The position numbers and the translations under genes are program-made. The notes below the pieces were generated by a model that was not told where the DNA came from, did no database searches, and saw only the letters and a list, made by a program, of their open reading frames with translations. Below are positions 32,518 through 44,331 of a DNA stretch of 64,000 bases, in pieces; position 1 is the first letter of the stretch, and every line of letters starts with the position of its first letter. This DNA is from Prinsepia uniflora (taxonomy: Eukaryota > Streptophyta > Magnoliopsida > Rosales > Rosaceae). The stretch lies in contig CM064871.1 of NCBI GenBank assembly GCA_032719365.1, forward strand, positions 38,847,566 through 38,911,565, written 5' to 3'.

Positions 32518-33582
32518 ATATACATAATTATTATTTATTAAGTACATATTATTTGGTTACAAACTAGTTTTTATATTTTGAACATATTATGTTTTTATAG
32601 TTTATTTCACACACAGAGTACGTTCAATTCTAATTTAACTCAGAAATTACTATTTATCTTGCCTAAATAGTGCACTTTTCAATAGATCTTGCATATATAC
32701 CAAAGTTTTAGCAAATGTTGCACATTTAATATTATTGTATTCTATAAGTACATATTTCAATTTAAGTTCTTCCAAGAGAACTACGATCTACCTTGCACAT
32801 ACAGTGTAGTTTCCTCACGTTGCAGCACACCCAATCTATACTGCACTTATAGTACATTTTCAACAAACCTTGCCCATATAATGTTGTTGCAGTCTACTTG
32901 GACATATATTTCTATTTGAGTCTCTCTTAGAGAATTACGATATATCGTGTACATATAGTGCAGTTTTAGTCCTCATATATCTTACACATACAGTGTTGTT
33001 TTAGTTTGTTTTATACTGGCCAATTTCTCTTGCTAATATAGTGAACTTTGTGTCTCGATCTATCTTACACATTAAGAAAAAATAAACAAGTTTAATCATT
33101 TGTGTTTTTTTATTTGTTCATAAAGTTCTACCAAAAATCACCCCATTGATCGCGAAAAACTACTGCCTGTAGAGGGTTTTTAATGCATAAGGCCCCTGTA
33201 GAGGAAAAGCTATATCCTAATGAAAAGAAGATATTTAGCAGCGAACAACAGTTTTAGCCCGTTTTAGAGAATTACGATATATTTTTTACATATATTGTAA
33301 TTTTAACATCTTAGATAATTACGATAATGTAGTTTCAATCTATCATAGGACATTATGATCTATCTTGCACATATAGTGCAGCTTCAGCCTATTTTAGGCA
33401 TTACAATCTATGTTGCACATATAGTACAGTTTTCAAAAAATATTGAACATATAGTACAATTTCAACCTTTAACATACAATGTCGTTATAGTCGGTTTTTC
33501 ACATACAATACGTTTTTAGTTATTTTTTTTTTGGCACATAGTACATTTTTTTATCATCTTTTACACAAAATGCATTTCGGTC
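32518..33582. repeat. Degenerate tandem repeat, CTTGCACATATAGTGCAGTTT type
   Basis: The words CTTGCACATATAGTGCAGTTT, GAGAATTACGATCTAT and TTTTAGTCTATTTTAG recur in varied order at roughly 40-90 base spacing from about 32640 to 33580. A non-repetitive insert of about 150 bases is at 33070-33225. Each unit contains the self-complementary core TGCACATATAGTGCA. No coding potential is seen. Confidence 0.65.
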
Positions 33583-36253
33583 TGTAACAACCCGTCCCAA
33601 AATTTTGTGATTATTGGGATTAATTAAGGCTTAATAAAGGATTAATGGAGACTAATCGAGTTTAGTGAAAGTGAAATGACGATTTTACCCCTGAAACGGT
33701 AAAATGTTGACTTTTGACTCGGGAGGTCAAATGCACATAGACTGAGGTCTATTACGTAGATCGAAGGATTACGAGTACGTAGGCAGGCAGCACATTGAAA
33801 TTAAACATCGTATGGGAAAGTTACTAGTCAAGGAAAGTTCGATCGGATTTTACGATGCATGTATGTCGAAAAGGGTTGACTTTCAGTTTGTTTTTTTTAT
33901 CGCCCTAGATATTTGTGTTCAGGCCCAATGGATGAGTGACAAGTGTCACTCATCCATTGATCCTCATCTTTCATACATGCATCTACCCTTTTGTTTCAAA
34001 AACCTAAAACCCACCCCCATCCGATTTTCCTTCATTTGAACCAGCAGCTGGGCTGCTAGAGAGAGATAGAGAGTGAGGTCAAGAGGGACTAATAGAGACG
34101 GTGGTGGTGGCGGAGCCACGATAGTGGGTAGCTGGCTGTGAAACCAGGTAAAACTCGTAAACCTGTTTAGGTTGGATCTTGGAATTTCGATTTTTGATGT
34201 TTGGGTCTCGTTCTGAAGCCTTGTTCATGTTTTTTGAGTTTGGACGAGTTCATAGGATCGAGAATCGAATGAAAAGGATGATTGGATAGACTTGGGTTCG
34301 AGTTTGAAACTGGACCCGTGAGCATTAGATCTTGGACAAGCTTTTCAGGTGAGTTTACGTACTTTTGAACCCATGGATCGATTTTTAGGCAGATTTAGAA
34401 GATAATGGTGAAAGAATGGTAGAAAAGGAGCTGAGATGAGGGAGAACATACTGGGTCGAGTCGCGAGTCGAATGACCCGTTACAGTCCAATGGGTAGACT
34501 CGTCTAAGATTGGCGGCGATGATGTGGCACATGCCAGGCCATGTGGCTATGGCTGGATGGAGCCATGTGGCGAGTCGTTAGAAAGTGTCAGCTGACATGG
34601 CAGCTGACGTGGCAAGTCCACGTCAGCGATGTTAGACCACGTGGACCAGTGAGGTGGTGCCACGTGGCAACGTGTTCGGGAGTTGTTAGATTGTCATAGG
34701 GTACGTGGCAGGGTTGACATCAGTAGTAACGTCATCATGTGCCACGTGGCACGTGTCAGAGGGTGACACATGGTAATACTCAAGAGATGCCACGTGGCAG
34801 GTTGTTAGAGCTGATAGGTGTTACAGTTGTCAAGCTGACGTCAACAGATGACCTCAGCAGCTAACGTTTGTAGGTGATGTCAGCAGCTGACGTCATTGTT
34901 GACTTTCGTTAACCAGACCATTGACCAGCGTGGGCACGTGGGCACAAATTTCAACGTCAAATCAATCTTGTTCAAAGGGTTTGGATTATCTGAATGCATT
35001 GGTGGTGGTTTCATGTCGATCAGAGATCATTTGATAGGTCATTCAGAAGTTTTTAGCCTCAGGAAGCATGTTCAGGACGCGTTCTAGGTTCCGGGATAGT
35101 TAGGGGTTTCTCTTATGGACTTATATAGATGGTTAGTGACCCTTGAGTATGATTTGGACAGGCTTGGGTGTTCTGGAGACTTTGGATTAGCATCCAATTG
35201 GCTTACGGAACAGATTCTGAGCGCGCAGCGTGGACAATCAGTGAGTGGACTTTTGTTTTATAATTGTGATGCATGCATAAATGTTTTAAATGCTTTATCA
35301 TTTGATTTGAGTTGAAACTATTTGAATGATGATTTGATATCATTGCTTGATGATAATTTAGATTTAATTATCGGTCTATGGATGATTTTACGAATTTGCG
35401 TGAAATTGATGTTTTGGGCTTGAGAACCTGTTGGAGATACCTTTTACTCAGAGGGTGAGTCCATGTGAATTTAAAAGAAAGATCGCGATTTGATGTGATT
35501 TGAATACCGATTTGGTATGGTTGATTTGGTGAAATTGGATTTATGAAATGAGTTATGGATACTGTTTTATGATGGTTTTGTGGAAACTACTTGTGAAAGC
35601 TATGTCTCAGGCATAGGCCTTGTTGGAATGTTTTGACTTGATTTGAGACATAAATTTTTTTTAAATGAGTTTACTGGATTTGGTGACTTATTAACATATA
35701 CCATCCTCTGTTATTTGATTATCTCCTCCATACGTCGTAGACCCTGGAGTAGTCACGATACACTGCATGAAGATGAGTAGCTCTGAGGGAGACTCGGTCT
35801 TAGGAGTGTGAGATTATGATATCACCCAGACGTCGTAGATCTTAGAGATAATATCACCCCAGACATCGTAGATCCTAAGAATGTACTCGGATGTGAGACT
35901 CCCGATTTGCACGCGTAGCATTGACATCGTGACGGTTACTTGGATATCCAGGATTGGTTATATTTGTGATTTATTACTTTGTGTCTAGATATTTTCACAC
36001 GTGTTGATTTTTCGATGATTGCAGAGGTTTTCATATGTCCCGCTTTTATTGGAAAATAAAGGTTTTAAATTAATATGCATGCATGCTTTGTAAAACAGAG
36101 GGTTAAATATTGATTTCAAAAATTTGTTTTCCTAAGTGGGTTGCGTACTCCAGGTTGATCGCCGATACGGGCTATAGTAAAGACCGAGGCATCACATGAA
36201 GTTGCGTACTTTGGAAACCCTGAGTGGGTTATGGTCTTATCCCTAGTCTGACA
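33583..36253 (+). mobile_element. Forward LTR abutting the CRSH relic
   Basis: It begins TGTAACAACCCGTCCC and ends near CCTAGTCTGACA. The usual last 80-100 bases (GACGGGAGCAGG...GGTCCTGACA) are missing or replaced. It carries a G-box and TGACGTCA-rich block at 34500-34900, GTGAGTGGAC near 35240, and CTCCATACGTCGTAGACCCTGGAG near 35726. TGCATGCATAAATG follows near 35270 and TATGCATGCATGC lies near 36078. The right inverted arm is decayed. Flanks show no target duplication. Confidence 0.75.
34500..34900. promoter_or_regulatory. ACGT-core cluster (G-box and C-box palindromes)
   Basis: CACGTG occurs at 34638-34643, 34661-34666, 34743-34748 and 34791-34796. Three of these sit in the ten-base palindrome GCCACGTGGC. 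TGACGTCA is at 34888-34895 and GCTGACGTCAAC near 34838. Many further ACGT and TGTCAGCTGACA words lie between. Such cores are bound by plant bZIP and bHLH factors; activity here is inferred only. Confidence 0.7.
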
Positions 36254-36258
36254 ATTGG

Positions 36259-36384
36259 GTCCCACTGCTATTCAAGGCCCTCAAGCTCTCTATTCCTTTG
36301 CTTCACGCCTTGCCTCTAACCCCTGATGGCCGCTCCTCGATCTCTAGGGTCTTGTCGATTTCTCTCCTACTCGCAGACCTTCAA
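36259..36384 (+). pseudogene. CRSH: CRSH relic, exon a
   Basis: The frame encodes LLFKALKLSI...PLTPDGRSSISRVLSISLLLADLQ in pieces and ends at GT (36385-36386). It corresponds to the helical region just after the CRSH N terminus. The 5' border at about 36254 is the end of LTR sequence, so the original exon began further upstream and is lost or outside the window. Confidence 0.85.
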
Positions 36385-36519
36385 GTATGGGATTTTTTTT
36401 AAGACTTATGTACCTTTGATTACGTGAATTTAAAGTATCCACTGTTCCATTAATGTGTTTTTAGTGAATTTTTGATGTGTTATTCCATTAATGTGTGTTT
36501 AGTGAATTGGATGTTATAG

Positions 36520-37423
36520 ACGGATGCTGAAGTTATCTCAGTTGGGATACTTAGACCAGTTGTGGAGGTTAGTGCGATTTCCATTTTTGATGTTAGGAAC
36601 CAGATTGGCACGGGTATTGCCCATCTTTTGCATGAAAGCTTGCGTGTAATGAAAGTCGCTTCTAAAGTTGTTGTCTTGGATGATGATAGTGCTGCTGCTT
36701 TGAGAAAGTTTTGCTTAACTTACTATGATACGAGAGCTATGATTTTAGACTTGGTTTTAAGGCTTTGTACAATGAGACATCTTGATTACTACCCAAGGTA
36801 CCAGCATCAGGTGATCTCTCTAGAGCTTATGAAGATCCATGCACCTTTGGCTCACGCCGTTGGGACCAACTGGTTGTCTTTGGAGCTGGAGGATCTCTCG
36901 TTCCAGTCCTTGAAGTCCTTGAAGGAGCAGTTGTTGTATACAAGGAGCAGTTGTTGTATACAAGGAGCAGTTGTTGCAGTCCTTGAAGGTTGATCCCTTG
37001 TTGTTAGACTTGGTTGTTCATGTTTCAGTTGATGGTCAGTATAAGAGTCGCTATAGCACCATGAAGAAGTTGTTGAAAGATGGTAGGAAACCAGAACAAG
37101 TGCACGATGTGTTGGGATTGAGAGTCATATTGGATCCTAGGAGTGGAGAAGAAATGGCAGAAGTAGGGGAGAGAGCTTGTTACAGGATGCGAGAAGTTTT
37201 TCGATCTTTGTGGAAGGAAATGCCTCACAGGACAAAAGATTACATTGCAAGGCCCAAGGCAAATGGTTACAGGAGTTTACATATGGCAGTTGATCTTAGT
37301 GACTTTCGCAGGAGTAGACCACTGATGGAAATACAAATCAAGACTAAGGAGATGGACATGTTGACAGGTGTGGGAGCAGCATCCCACTCATTGTACAATA
37401 GTGGTCTCACAGACCCAAAAGAG
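36520..37423 (+). pseudogene. CRSH: CRSH relic, exon b (synthetase domain)
   Basis: The acceptor TTATAG precedes TDAEVISVGILR. The first frame runs through GTGIAHLLHESLRV, YYDTRAMILDL, HLDYYPRYQHQ and APLAHAVGTN to LELEDLSFQ. Roughly 28 codons (FP.SY.Y.D.WLR-like block) are then missing. A 20-base repeat (CAAGGAGCAGTTGTTGTATA type) stands at 36921-36940, 36941-36960 and partly 36961-36976, which shifts the frame. The second frame gives KEQLLQSLKVDP, the substrate-binding KSRYSTMKKLL, DVLGLRVILDP, RTKDYIARPKANGYRSLHM and GLTDPKE, all hallmark parts of the (p)ppGpp synthetase domain. The donor is GT at 37424. Confidence 0.92.
36921..36976 (+). repeat. 20-bp tandem repeat, 2.8 copies, frame-shifting
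   Basis: GAAGGAGCAGTTGTTGTATA, CAAGGAGCAGTTGTTGTATA and CAAGGAGCAGTTGTTG follow directly. Twenty bases per copy is not a multiple of three, so the duplication breaks the reading frame. The flanking CAGTCCTTGAAG is also doubled (36904-36915 and 36977-36988), which suggests replication slippage. Confidence 0.9.
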
Positions 37424-37581
37424 GTTACACTATTACGCATGCATTTTCTTTTGGTCCACTTAAAACGTGCTAATTTTGAATGTTTGTCTGCCTCGATCAT
37501 GTCAAAGTACTTGAAATGATGATAAATTAGTAAATTCAGTGTTATGTTGGAGACTGATAATCACTTGTTGATGATGATCAG

Positions 37582-37837
37582 GAAAATCGGCTCAAGGCCA
37601 TAATGATGGCTGCAGCTGTACTTGCAACCTTGCGCCTTAAAGATATTCCACCCACAAATCATGAAAGCAATGAGACTGAACATAGTCAGAGTGATCGAGT
37701 ATTCTGCCTTCTTGAAAAGAATGGAGATGGTAGGGTCAATGTTGAGGAATTTTAGACGATGTGAGACGATGGCCGCCCTTGATGCAAATAGTGATGGTTC
37801 ACTGAGCTTAGAGGAATTTGATTTGTTTCAGAAATAG
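37582..37837 (+). pseudogene. CRSH: CRSH relic, exon c (EF-hand region)
   Basis: After acceptor CAG at 37579-37581 the frame gives ENRLKAIMMAAAVLATLRL, a linker, then EF-hand loop 1 at 37714-37749 (EKNGDGRVNVEE; position 1 is Glu instead of the usual Asp). A TAG follows at 37753-37755. EF-hand loop 2 (DANSDGSLSLEE, 37781-37816) lies in another frame. The gap between the loops is only 31 bases, about 35-40 short of a normal EF-hand pair. The exon closes FDLFQK then TAG, where relatives have CAG (Gln), followed by donor GTTTAT at 37838. Confidence 0.9.
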
Positions 37838-37843
37838 GTTTAT

Positions 37844-40800
37844 TGACAGGACTCGTCCCAAATCCCGCGGGATTAATGTGGGACGTACCTGCTCCCGTCT
37901 GACACGAAGTATTAGACCAGGGATAATTCCGTCTCTATCCCTCACTGGGGCTTCCAGAGTACGCCAAGTTCGTAGGAGGAGGAGTGTGATGTCTCGGTCT
38001 CTGCTACAGCCCGCGTCCGCGATCAAGCTGAAGGGCTTTAAAACCACGAAAACTGTGAGTGGACAAAACAATCATTTCATTAAAAACATTTTCACACAAT
38101 CTACTTTATGCCCTTCACTGAAAAGCATGCATGCATTCGAAAACCATTTATCAAAACATTTACAAAACCATTGGTACTTGGCCCAAAAACCGTAAATCAA
38201 TACATGGGAACTAAACCCAAATCAAACACAAGTGGGACACTGCCCAAATCCAGAAAAATGTGGGCCTCAACCCACAACTGTTCTCAGTGAAATACCAAAA
38301 TATAGAATACGAGGTCACCACCCCAAACCATTTCCAAAACATCAAATACGGGGTCTCCGCCCAAATCACTTTCCATAAAACCTGGAACACTGGGTCTCCG
38401 CCCCAAATCACTTTCCATAAGAAAACCTCATACGTATAGACATACGTATAACCCATCCAAGGCACATCCGAGAAGATGCCAACTCAGGGCACATAGCCCC
38501 TAAGGAACACATCCATGATATATGTCACGATTTCATCTCTATACTAGTGTGAGCACCACTCGGGGTCTCACTCCGAGTCTTCCCCCAGGAATTCTCCATC
38601 TGGGAGGCTCTATCTCCGGATCTAGTCCGAGTTCTATCTTCAGATCTAGACCGAGCATCTCTCCGGAATCTGGTCCAAGACCACATCATAACTTTCACTC
38701 CTGGAATGGGCTCCCTATGAGGATACCCATTCTGGTCAGTGGATCGTGACTCTCCAGGTCGACGGCTAGAGGAGACCAATCAAATCATGTTGGAGGGTTT
38801 ATACATTTTCCAAATACTTTCTTTCTCAAAAAATATTTCAACTGGGTCTCATACCCGATTAATCTCAATAGGATTCCTCGAATCCGATTCAAATCCACTT
38901 TCTCAGGCCTCGGCCTAAATCAACAGTTCAACACGGTCTCATGCCCGAATTCTCATTTCATAAACCAAACTGGGACTCAAGCCCGATTTCACAATCAACT
39001 GGCCCTCTAGCCTGAGATTACAACTAACAGGGCCTCAAGTCCGAAACCAGAAATCAACGAGGCCCTCGGCCCGATCGTATGATTCAAACGTACCCTCGGC
39101 CCGATTTCTCATCAATTCAAATGAAATCCAAGTCCAAGAGTTCGTAAATCAAATGGGTCTCATGCTTGAGTTCATATTTCCAAATCCAAAACCAGTTGAT
39201 TAAACCCTCGTTGAAAACATAATACATAAAGGCATGACGTAAAGTTGAAAACCTCGAAAGGCGTGCAAATAAGTAAATCCTAAGCTACCACAAACAAATG
39301 CACTCATGGTATCACAAAACATGTTCTAAAACACTTATAAAACATTTATGCATGCATCGAATTCATAAAACAAGTTCGCTCACTAATCGTCCGAAGCTGC
39401 GCCTCGATACGCGCGCCATAAGCCTTGCACAGGCTAATCATCACCTCCGGGGTTCCCAAACCTGTCCAAATTAATTTATAGGGTTACTAACTACCTAAAT
39501 AACTCCTCGCTAAAGCGCTGTAATTTTCTGAAATTTTTAACTATTTTTAAACCCGATCCTAAACCTTCGGACGTACCGAACTATTTCGAAACGATGTCCG
39601 ATTGACACGAAACCAGTCCCAAAATGTTCGTTACATCGAATAGATGAAATTACAAGTTGGAAACTTCCTCAAAGGATGGCTCACGTGCCCTTACGAGCCA
39701 CCTAAAGAGGTTGCGTGTGGGAGCCACGCGCCCCCTGTAGATCATCTTCAACCTCGGTCAGGTCGGTCTAAACCGGTCAACCCAGTTCGTTCTGCAAATT
39801 CGGTTCTCTTGGACTGGCGTGACTGGTCCAGCCCTATTCCTTCTTTATTTTTCGTCCGTTTTCCTCCTAATCGATTCCATTCTCTCTAATTTGATCCAAG
39901 AAACCTAAATATGAAATTAAAACCACCAAAAACTCACTAAATCTTCACGGTTCAAAACCCCTTCACAGTTCAACTTTTCCCAATCACCCCCTGAGCCGTT
40001 CAGCCCCTCACAGCCATCCAAAACCTCATCTAACCCTTCCTAGCAACCTAATAAGCATCATCAAACATCCAAAAACGTCCATAATGTCCTAATCGAATTT
40101 TTGAATTCAAAATAACAAAACCGAGCATACCTCATCTCTCCCGTGCACGGCGGGCCGACCCATCCTACCACCATCCTCATCATCTCAGCCTCCTCTCTAG
40201 CCTTCCTTCATGGTCCGAAAATAGTAGGTGAGGATTGGGGAAGGTGGGTCTGAGTTTTGGGGTGGTTTGTACATGGGTTTCGAGTTTGGTTTGGAAGAAC
40301 AAAGAAGATGGTCGATGCATGTATGTGGGAAGGTGGGCAATGGATGAGTGACAGGCCTAAGAAAATATCTGGGGCCCACTTGAGACAAAACTTAAGCCGT
40401 CTCGTAAAACATGCAATAGTTCCTCAGAACTTCCGTGAACCATAACTTTCCCGTCGAATGTCCGAATTCGACGTGCCGCATGTCTACGAATTCGTATCGC
40501 CGCGATCTACATAACAGTCCTCGGCCTTTGGCCATCGGACCTCCTAGGTCAAAAGTCAACTGTTTACCCCTTGTCAACCAAATTACCAAAATACCCCCGA
40601 ACTTCCAAACGTCATAACTTCTTCCTCGAACGTCGGAATTGGGTGTGCCATGTGTCTATGAATTCGTGACGTCTCAAACTACATCATAGTCATCGACTAA
40701 AGTCCATTTGACAGTCTGAATGAAGAGTCAACGTTTCGCCCATTCTAGGGGCAAAATCGTCATTTCGCATCGTTCGTCTGAAAGTACCCCACTAATCACC

Positions 40801-40864
40801 GATTAATCACACTAATCTGTCATTAATTTTAATTAATCCCGATAATTCGTGACGGGTCGTTACA
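37844..40864 (-). mobile_element. 3' LTR of LARD-1
   Basis: Ends are TGACAGGACTCG and GTGACGGGTCGTTACA, 3.02 kb. GTGAGTGGAC is at 38055-38064; its partner GTTCGCTCAC near 39374 has two mismatches. The mini-hairpin array with GGGTCTCATACCC and GGGACTCAAGCCC units runs from about 38846 to 39175. The GCGTGTGGGAGCCACGCGC box is near 39715. Confidence 0.9.
38846..39175 (-). repeat. Mini-hairpin array in the LARD-1 3' LTR
   Basis: About ten units of GGGNCTCAAGNCCCGA type recur at 30-36 base spacing (GGGTCTCATACCC, GGGACTCAAGCCC, GGGCCTCAAGTCC, GGCCCTCGGCCC and others). The copy in the 5' LTR is at about 45330-45660. Confidence 0.75.
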
Positions 40865-40865
40865 A

Positions 40866-40880
40866 TCTTTCCCCTTAAAC
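40866..40880 (-). other. Polypurine tract of LARD-1
   Basis: On the minus strand TTTAAGGGGAAAGA lies directly before the 3' LTR start and follows the AATTTCGAGGATGAAATT box. Confidence 0.8.
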
Positions 40881-43800
40881 AATTTCATCCTCGAAATTCA
40901 AATCGACCCGATTCCACAACCAAATTGTGGAATCCAACCATGTCCACTCTACTCGAGTCGCCACACACACACGAAAGTACCCGTGTAATAGTACAATTCC
41001 GACACACATGCCGTACTCGTCGGTACGTACCATCACTAGAGCTTTCCAAGCTCCGAATTCACTCTCATCAATAGTGTTCCGATCGTCGACTCATGAGAGT
41101 CATCACGTCGGCTCATAAGTCTCACTCGAGGTAGAACGTCGACACTCGTCGATCTCGCCTGTCAATCACTTTGACAGGTTAGCAATACCATACTAACATT
41201 CCAACGACTTTTCAATCTAACACTCTGACACGTTCTATCCTACAGTCGCCAGGCTGAATTATGTACTCCCACTAAGGGCTATCACATCTAAGCTGACATC
41301 CTGCTTAGCATCCGATCAGACAACATTCTTTAGATCCTGCCATCACAATGGCATTAATCCTAACTTGCAGACCATACTCAAACCTATGCCCAGGTGTAAT
41401 TGGCCTCGATAATCGCACAATTCAACTCTCTCATTTTCCAATACTCAAGGCTGACTCTCCTTAGAGTCCCATCAATCCATACCAATTCGAACGTATCAGA
41501 TATCGATTAACTCCATTACTATCACAGGTCACAACCATCGTGACCAGCTGGTAACTCCTGGCTCCACTACTCTTTCGCTGCGCCACTCTGATCTCGACTC
41601 GCTCTCGAGTCCTCGTATCGTATCTCGCATCACTCAGCGATCTCCGTTGACATCTAGACTCACCTCGCGTCTCAACCTGTCATTATCGGATCTAATCCGA
41701 TCGCCACTCATGTCCATCTAGGACTCTATCCAATCTACAACACATTTCCGACATACTGATTGACCGTGGTCAATCGCATCGCCCAATGCCCACAATACAC
41801 CGGTGCACCTCCATCACAACAATCATCAAGGCCCTACTCGGCCTGCTCACGGACTGCACTTAGGCAGCGTCCAACCGCGTACTACCGTCCGCAGTCCAAC
41901 CATGGTTCGGACCCCAACTGTCCTTCACCAGGTGAACGTCAATCCATTACAATCTCTATCCTCATACCCAAGACAGATCATACCACATATCACATATCCA
42001 ACCTCTGTCTTTTCATCTCACCAACTATGCTAAGGAATCTTTCAACAGTCTGACAATACGATTCTCTTCCATTCCTAGCTTAGCATAATCAGTAAGGAAA
42101 TTCACTCCAATGACAACCAGACCTAGGTCTGAACACTTCACGGTCATCACAATCACTTCCGTCATCTCGATCATCCTCACTACTCGATCTGACTCACAGC
42201 CTAGGTTTTCGGTTCTTACTAGGGAAGAATCAAGGAGAATCCAAGATGACGACATCAAAGTTTATCCTACGTCATCCAGCGTCACCAAGCGTAATCTGCT
42301 AGAGAGCAAAAAATGAGAAGCCTCCTTCATCGACTTCAGAATACCCATCTCCTCTACTGACTTCGGGGTCAAGCCTCTTTCTCTTTGTCTCGGTCACAAC
42401 CACTCTCAATTTCGAAGTTCCAATCACATTAGAAGCCTGTCTCTTTTCCAATGACTGAGCTTACTCACTACATGAGAGCTTCCTGCGTCCCCCACCAAAT
42501 CGAGATAGAGAGAAGTTACAATCATGTTGGAAGCATACCTATCTCTTCCAACCAGTAACAATAGTCGATAAGGACTATAATGACCCATTCTTTTTCTCAC
42601 AATCTGGTTTCTCCTCAACCCGGCTTATACGAAGCTCAAGTCAACTTCCATGGGACTCTCAAGTCCTCAGCTCAACCTGACAATATCCACGCGTCCGTGC
42701 ATACCGTTTATGCACATCCAAAAGGATGTCAATTCATCTTGACCTGATGTACTGCTCGACTGAAAAGTCACAATAGGCTCCTGCTGTGATCTGCAGCCAA
42801 ATGTCTGCATAACACCATATCTGACCAACCGACCCTCACGTCATAAGATGTCACTTACGTCATCCATTTATACCTTTTCATCCTAATGCCACTTAGGCAT
42901 TTCATCCTTTAACGTCACCATACCTGGGCACACACTCGTGCCTCAAACCTCGTATAATTACGGAACTGGTCACCAACCCAAGTACTCCACGTGCCTCGCA
43001 CTAAGCCACTCGGGATCCTCTCCGTCGGTATACTGGGTCGCATGTCCCAACTTTATGGGATCAACTCCAGTACTCAAACTTGTGTGATACGTCGAAGGAC
43101 ATCTAGGGTACCTGTCACTCATCCAGGTATATCCCGTTCATCTCAGTCACCTCCACAGAGGTAGCGTGGTAAGTGTGCCAACACCCAATGTCAGCGTCTC
43201 ATTTTGCGATCGCACTCAGCCGTAACCGAGTCGAATCTAGAATCTATGCTTGTACTGTGCGTCACTCACGCACCTCGTATCATCGTCTTGACTAACGAAT
43301 CCCATCGTCATTATCGTCAAGGCAACTTGAGACTATCCAACTCGATAAGACTCAACTACGTCCATCGATAGCAGCGTCTACCACCACCTCGTGCAGACCA
43401 ATCTCCGAAACACTCTGCTACCGAAACTCCAAATTCATGTGGTCAACTCAATGCATGTACCAAGCGCTCAACGCAAAATCCGTCCATTGGTCCCCTCGGG
43501 CACTGGTCCACAAGTACCGCTCTCCTGGTAACTTGTCCAATCGATCGTCCACTAGGTTATCACAACCCAGCTGCTCACTGCAGCACAACCAACTTGACCG
43601 ATCCCTTGCTTCAGACTCCGAAGAGTCGTCGTACTCTTATACTGGTGTCCAAAGAACTAGTAACCACAATCAGAGGACCTTGTCCCCTCGTAACTCTACA
43701 GTTCACACCCTCTCGCAACTCTACAGTTCACACCCTCTCGCAACTCTATGCCTACGAACCGTTGGTCTTCACAAAAACTCAGCCATACTCCGTGCCTAAC

Positions 43801-44316
43801 ACTGTACAACGGCTATAAGTCGCAATCGTATCCTACCGCATCACATAGCAACTACTCCGGGCATCCATTGCCAGTCGACATCCCTCCGGGATTCGACACA
43901 CTGAAACATGGCATTTGATTCTGAATTGGGTCCAACGTTCCTATTCCCAACAATCTCACTCGGGTCAACCATGACCTCAGCTGCTCTCTGCAGCACATTC
44001 TCTAATTCGACATGACACGACCGACAATGGTCTCAACTCTCGAGTCGTCCCACGCTGTCTACTGGTCCACTAGATCCTACTCACCAGTAACACTATGATT
44101 CTAAGCCGTTAGAATCCCATGCACATCGATCCTACTTGGGATCAAACCTCACTAACACGGGGCATCCCATGCCAATCGAACCTAAAACTATCGCACCGAA
44201 TTTCGTTCAGCACGTGGTGTATACCACTCTTACCCTAACTATTAGGTTGATGACGGGCTGTTATGACAGTAAAGACATCACATCCTCGACTTGCGCATAC
44301 ACCAAGAGCAAAACAC

Positions 44317-44328
44317 GTTCTGATACCA
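44317..44328 (-). other. Primer-binding site of LARD-1
   Basis: On the minus strand it reads TGGTATCAGAAC, one G-to-A change from the tRNA-iMet complement, three bases after the 5' LTR end at 44332. Confidence 0.85.
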
Positions 44329-44331
44329 ACT

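Larger units (their letters stand above)
40865..44331 (-). mobile_element. Non-coding interior of LARD-1
   Basis: About 3.47 kb show no frame above 150 codons and no Gag, protease or Pol motif. The leader beside the PBS (GAGGATGTGATGTCTTTAC...CAGCCCGTCATCAACCT on the minus strand) and the block near 41760-41940 align with LARD-2 at 53536-53590 and 55735-55880. A 26-base direct repeat (CTCTACAGTTCACACCCTCT) lies at about 43692-43745. Confidence 0.8.

Noticed and set aside
33583..36253. Clean insertion of an LTR into CRSH exon a
   Set aside because: The LTR lacks its normal end, flanks do not match, and no upstream CRSH sequence precedes 33583. A later rearrangement or deletion must be involved.
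36562..36993. Continuous frame of 143 codons as an intact short CRSH gene
   Set aside because: Its start is inside an exon and its last 25 codons are frameshifted through the 20-base repeat. It is a piece of the pseudogene, not a separate gene.
39644..39889. 81-codon open frame, identical to one at 46987-47232
   Set aside because: The identical copies lie at equivalent places in the two LARD-1 LTRs, within the recently homogenised block. The frame is not kept in other LTRs of the family, so identity reflects LTR homology and not a gene.
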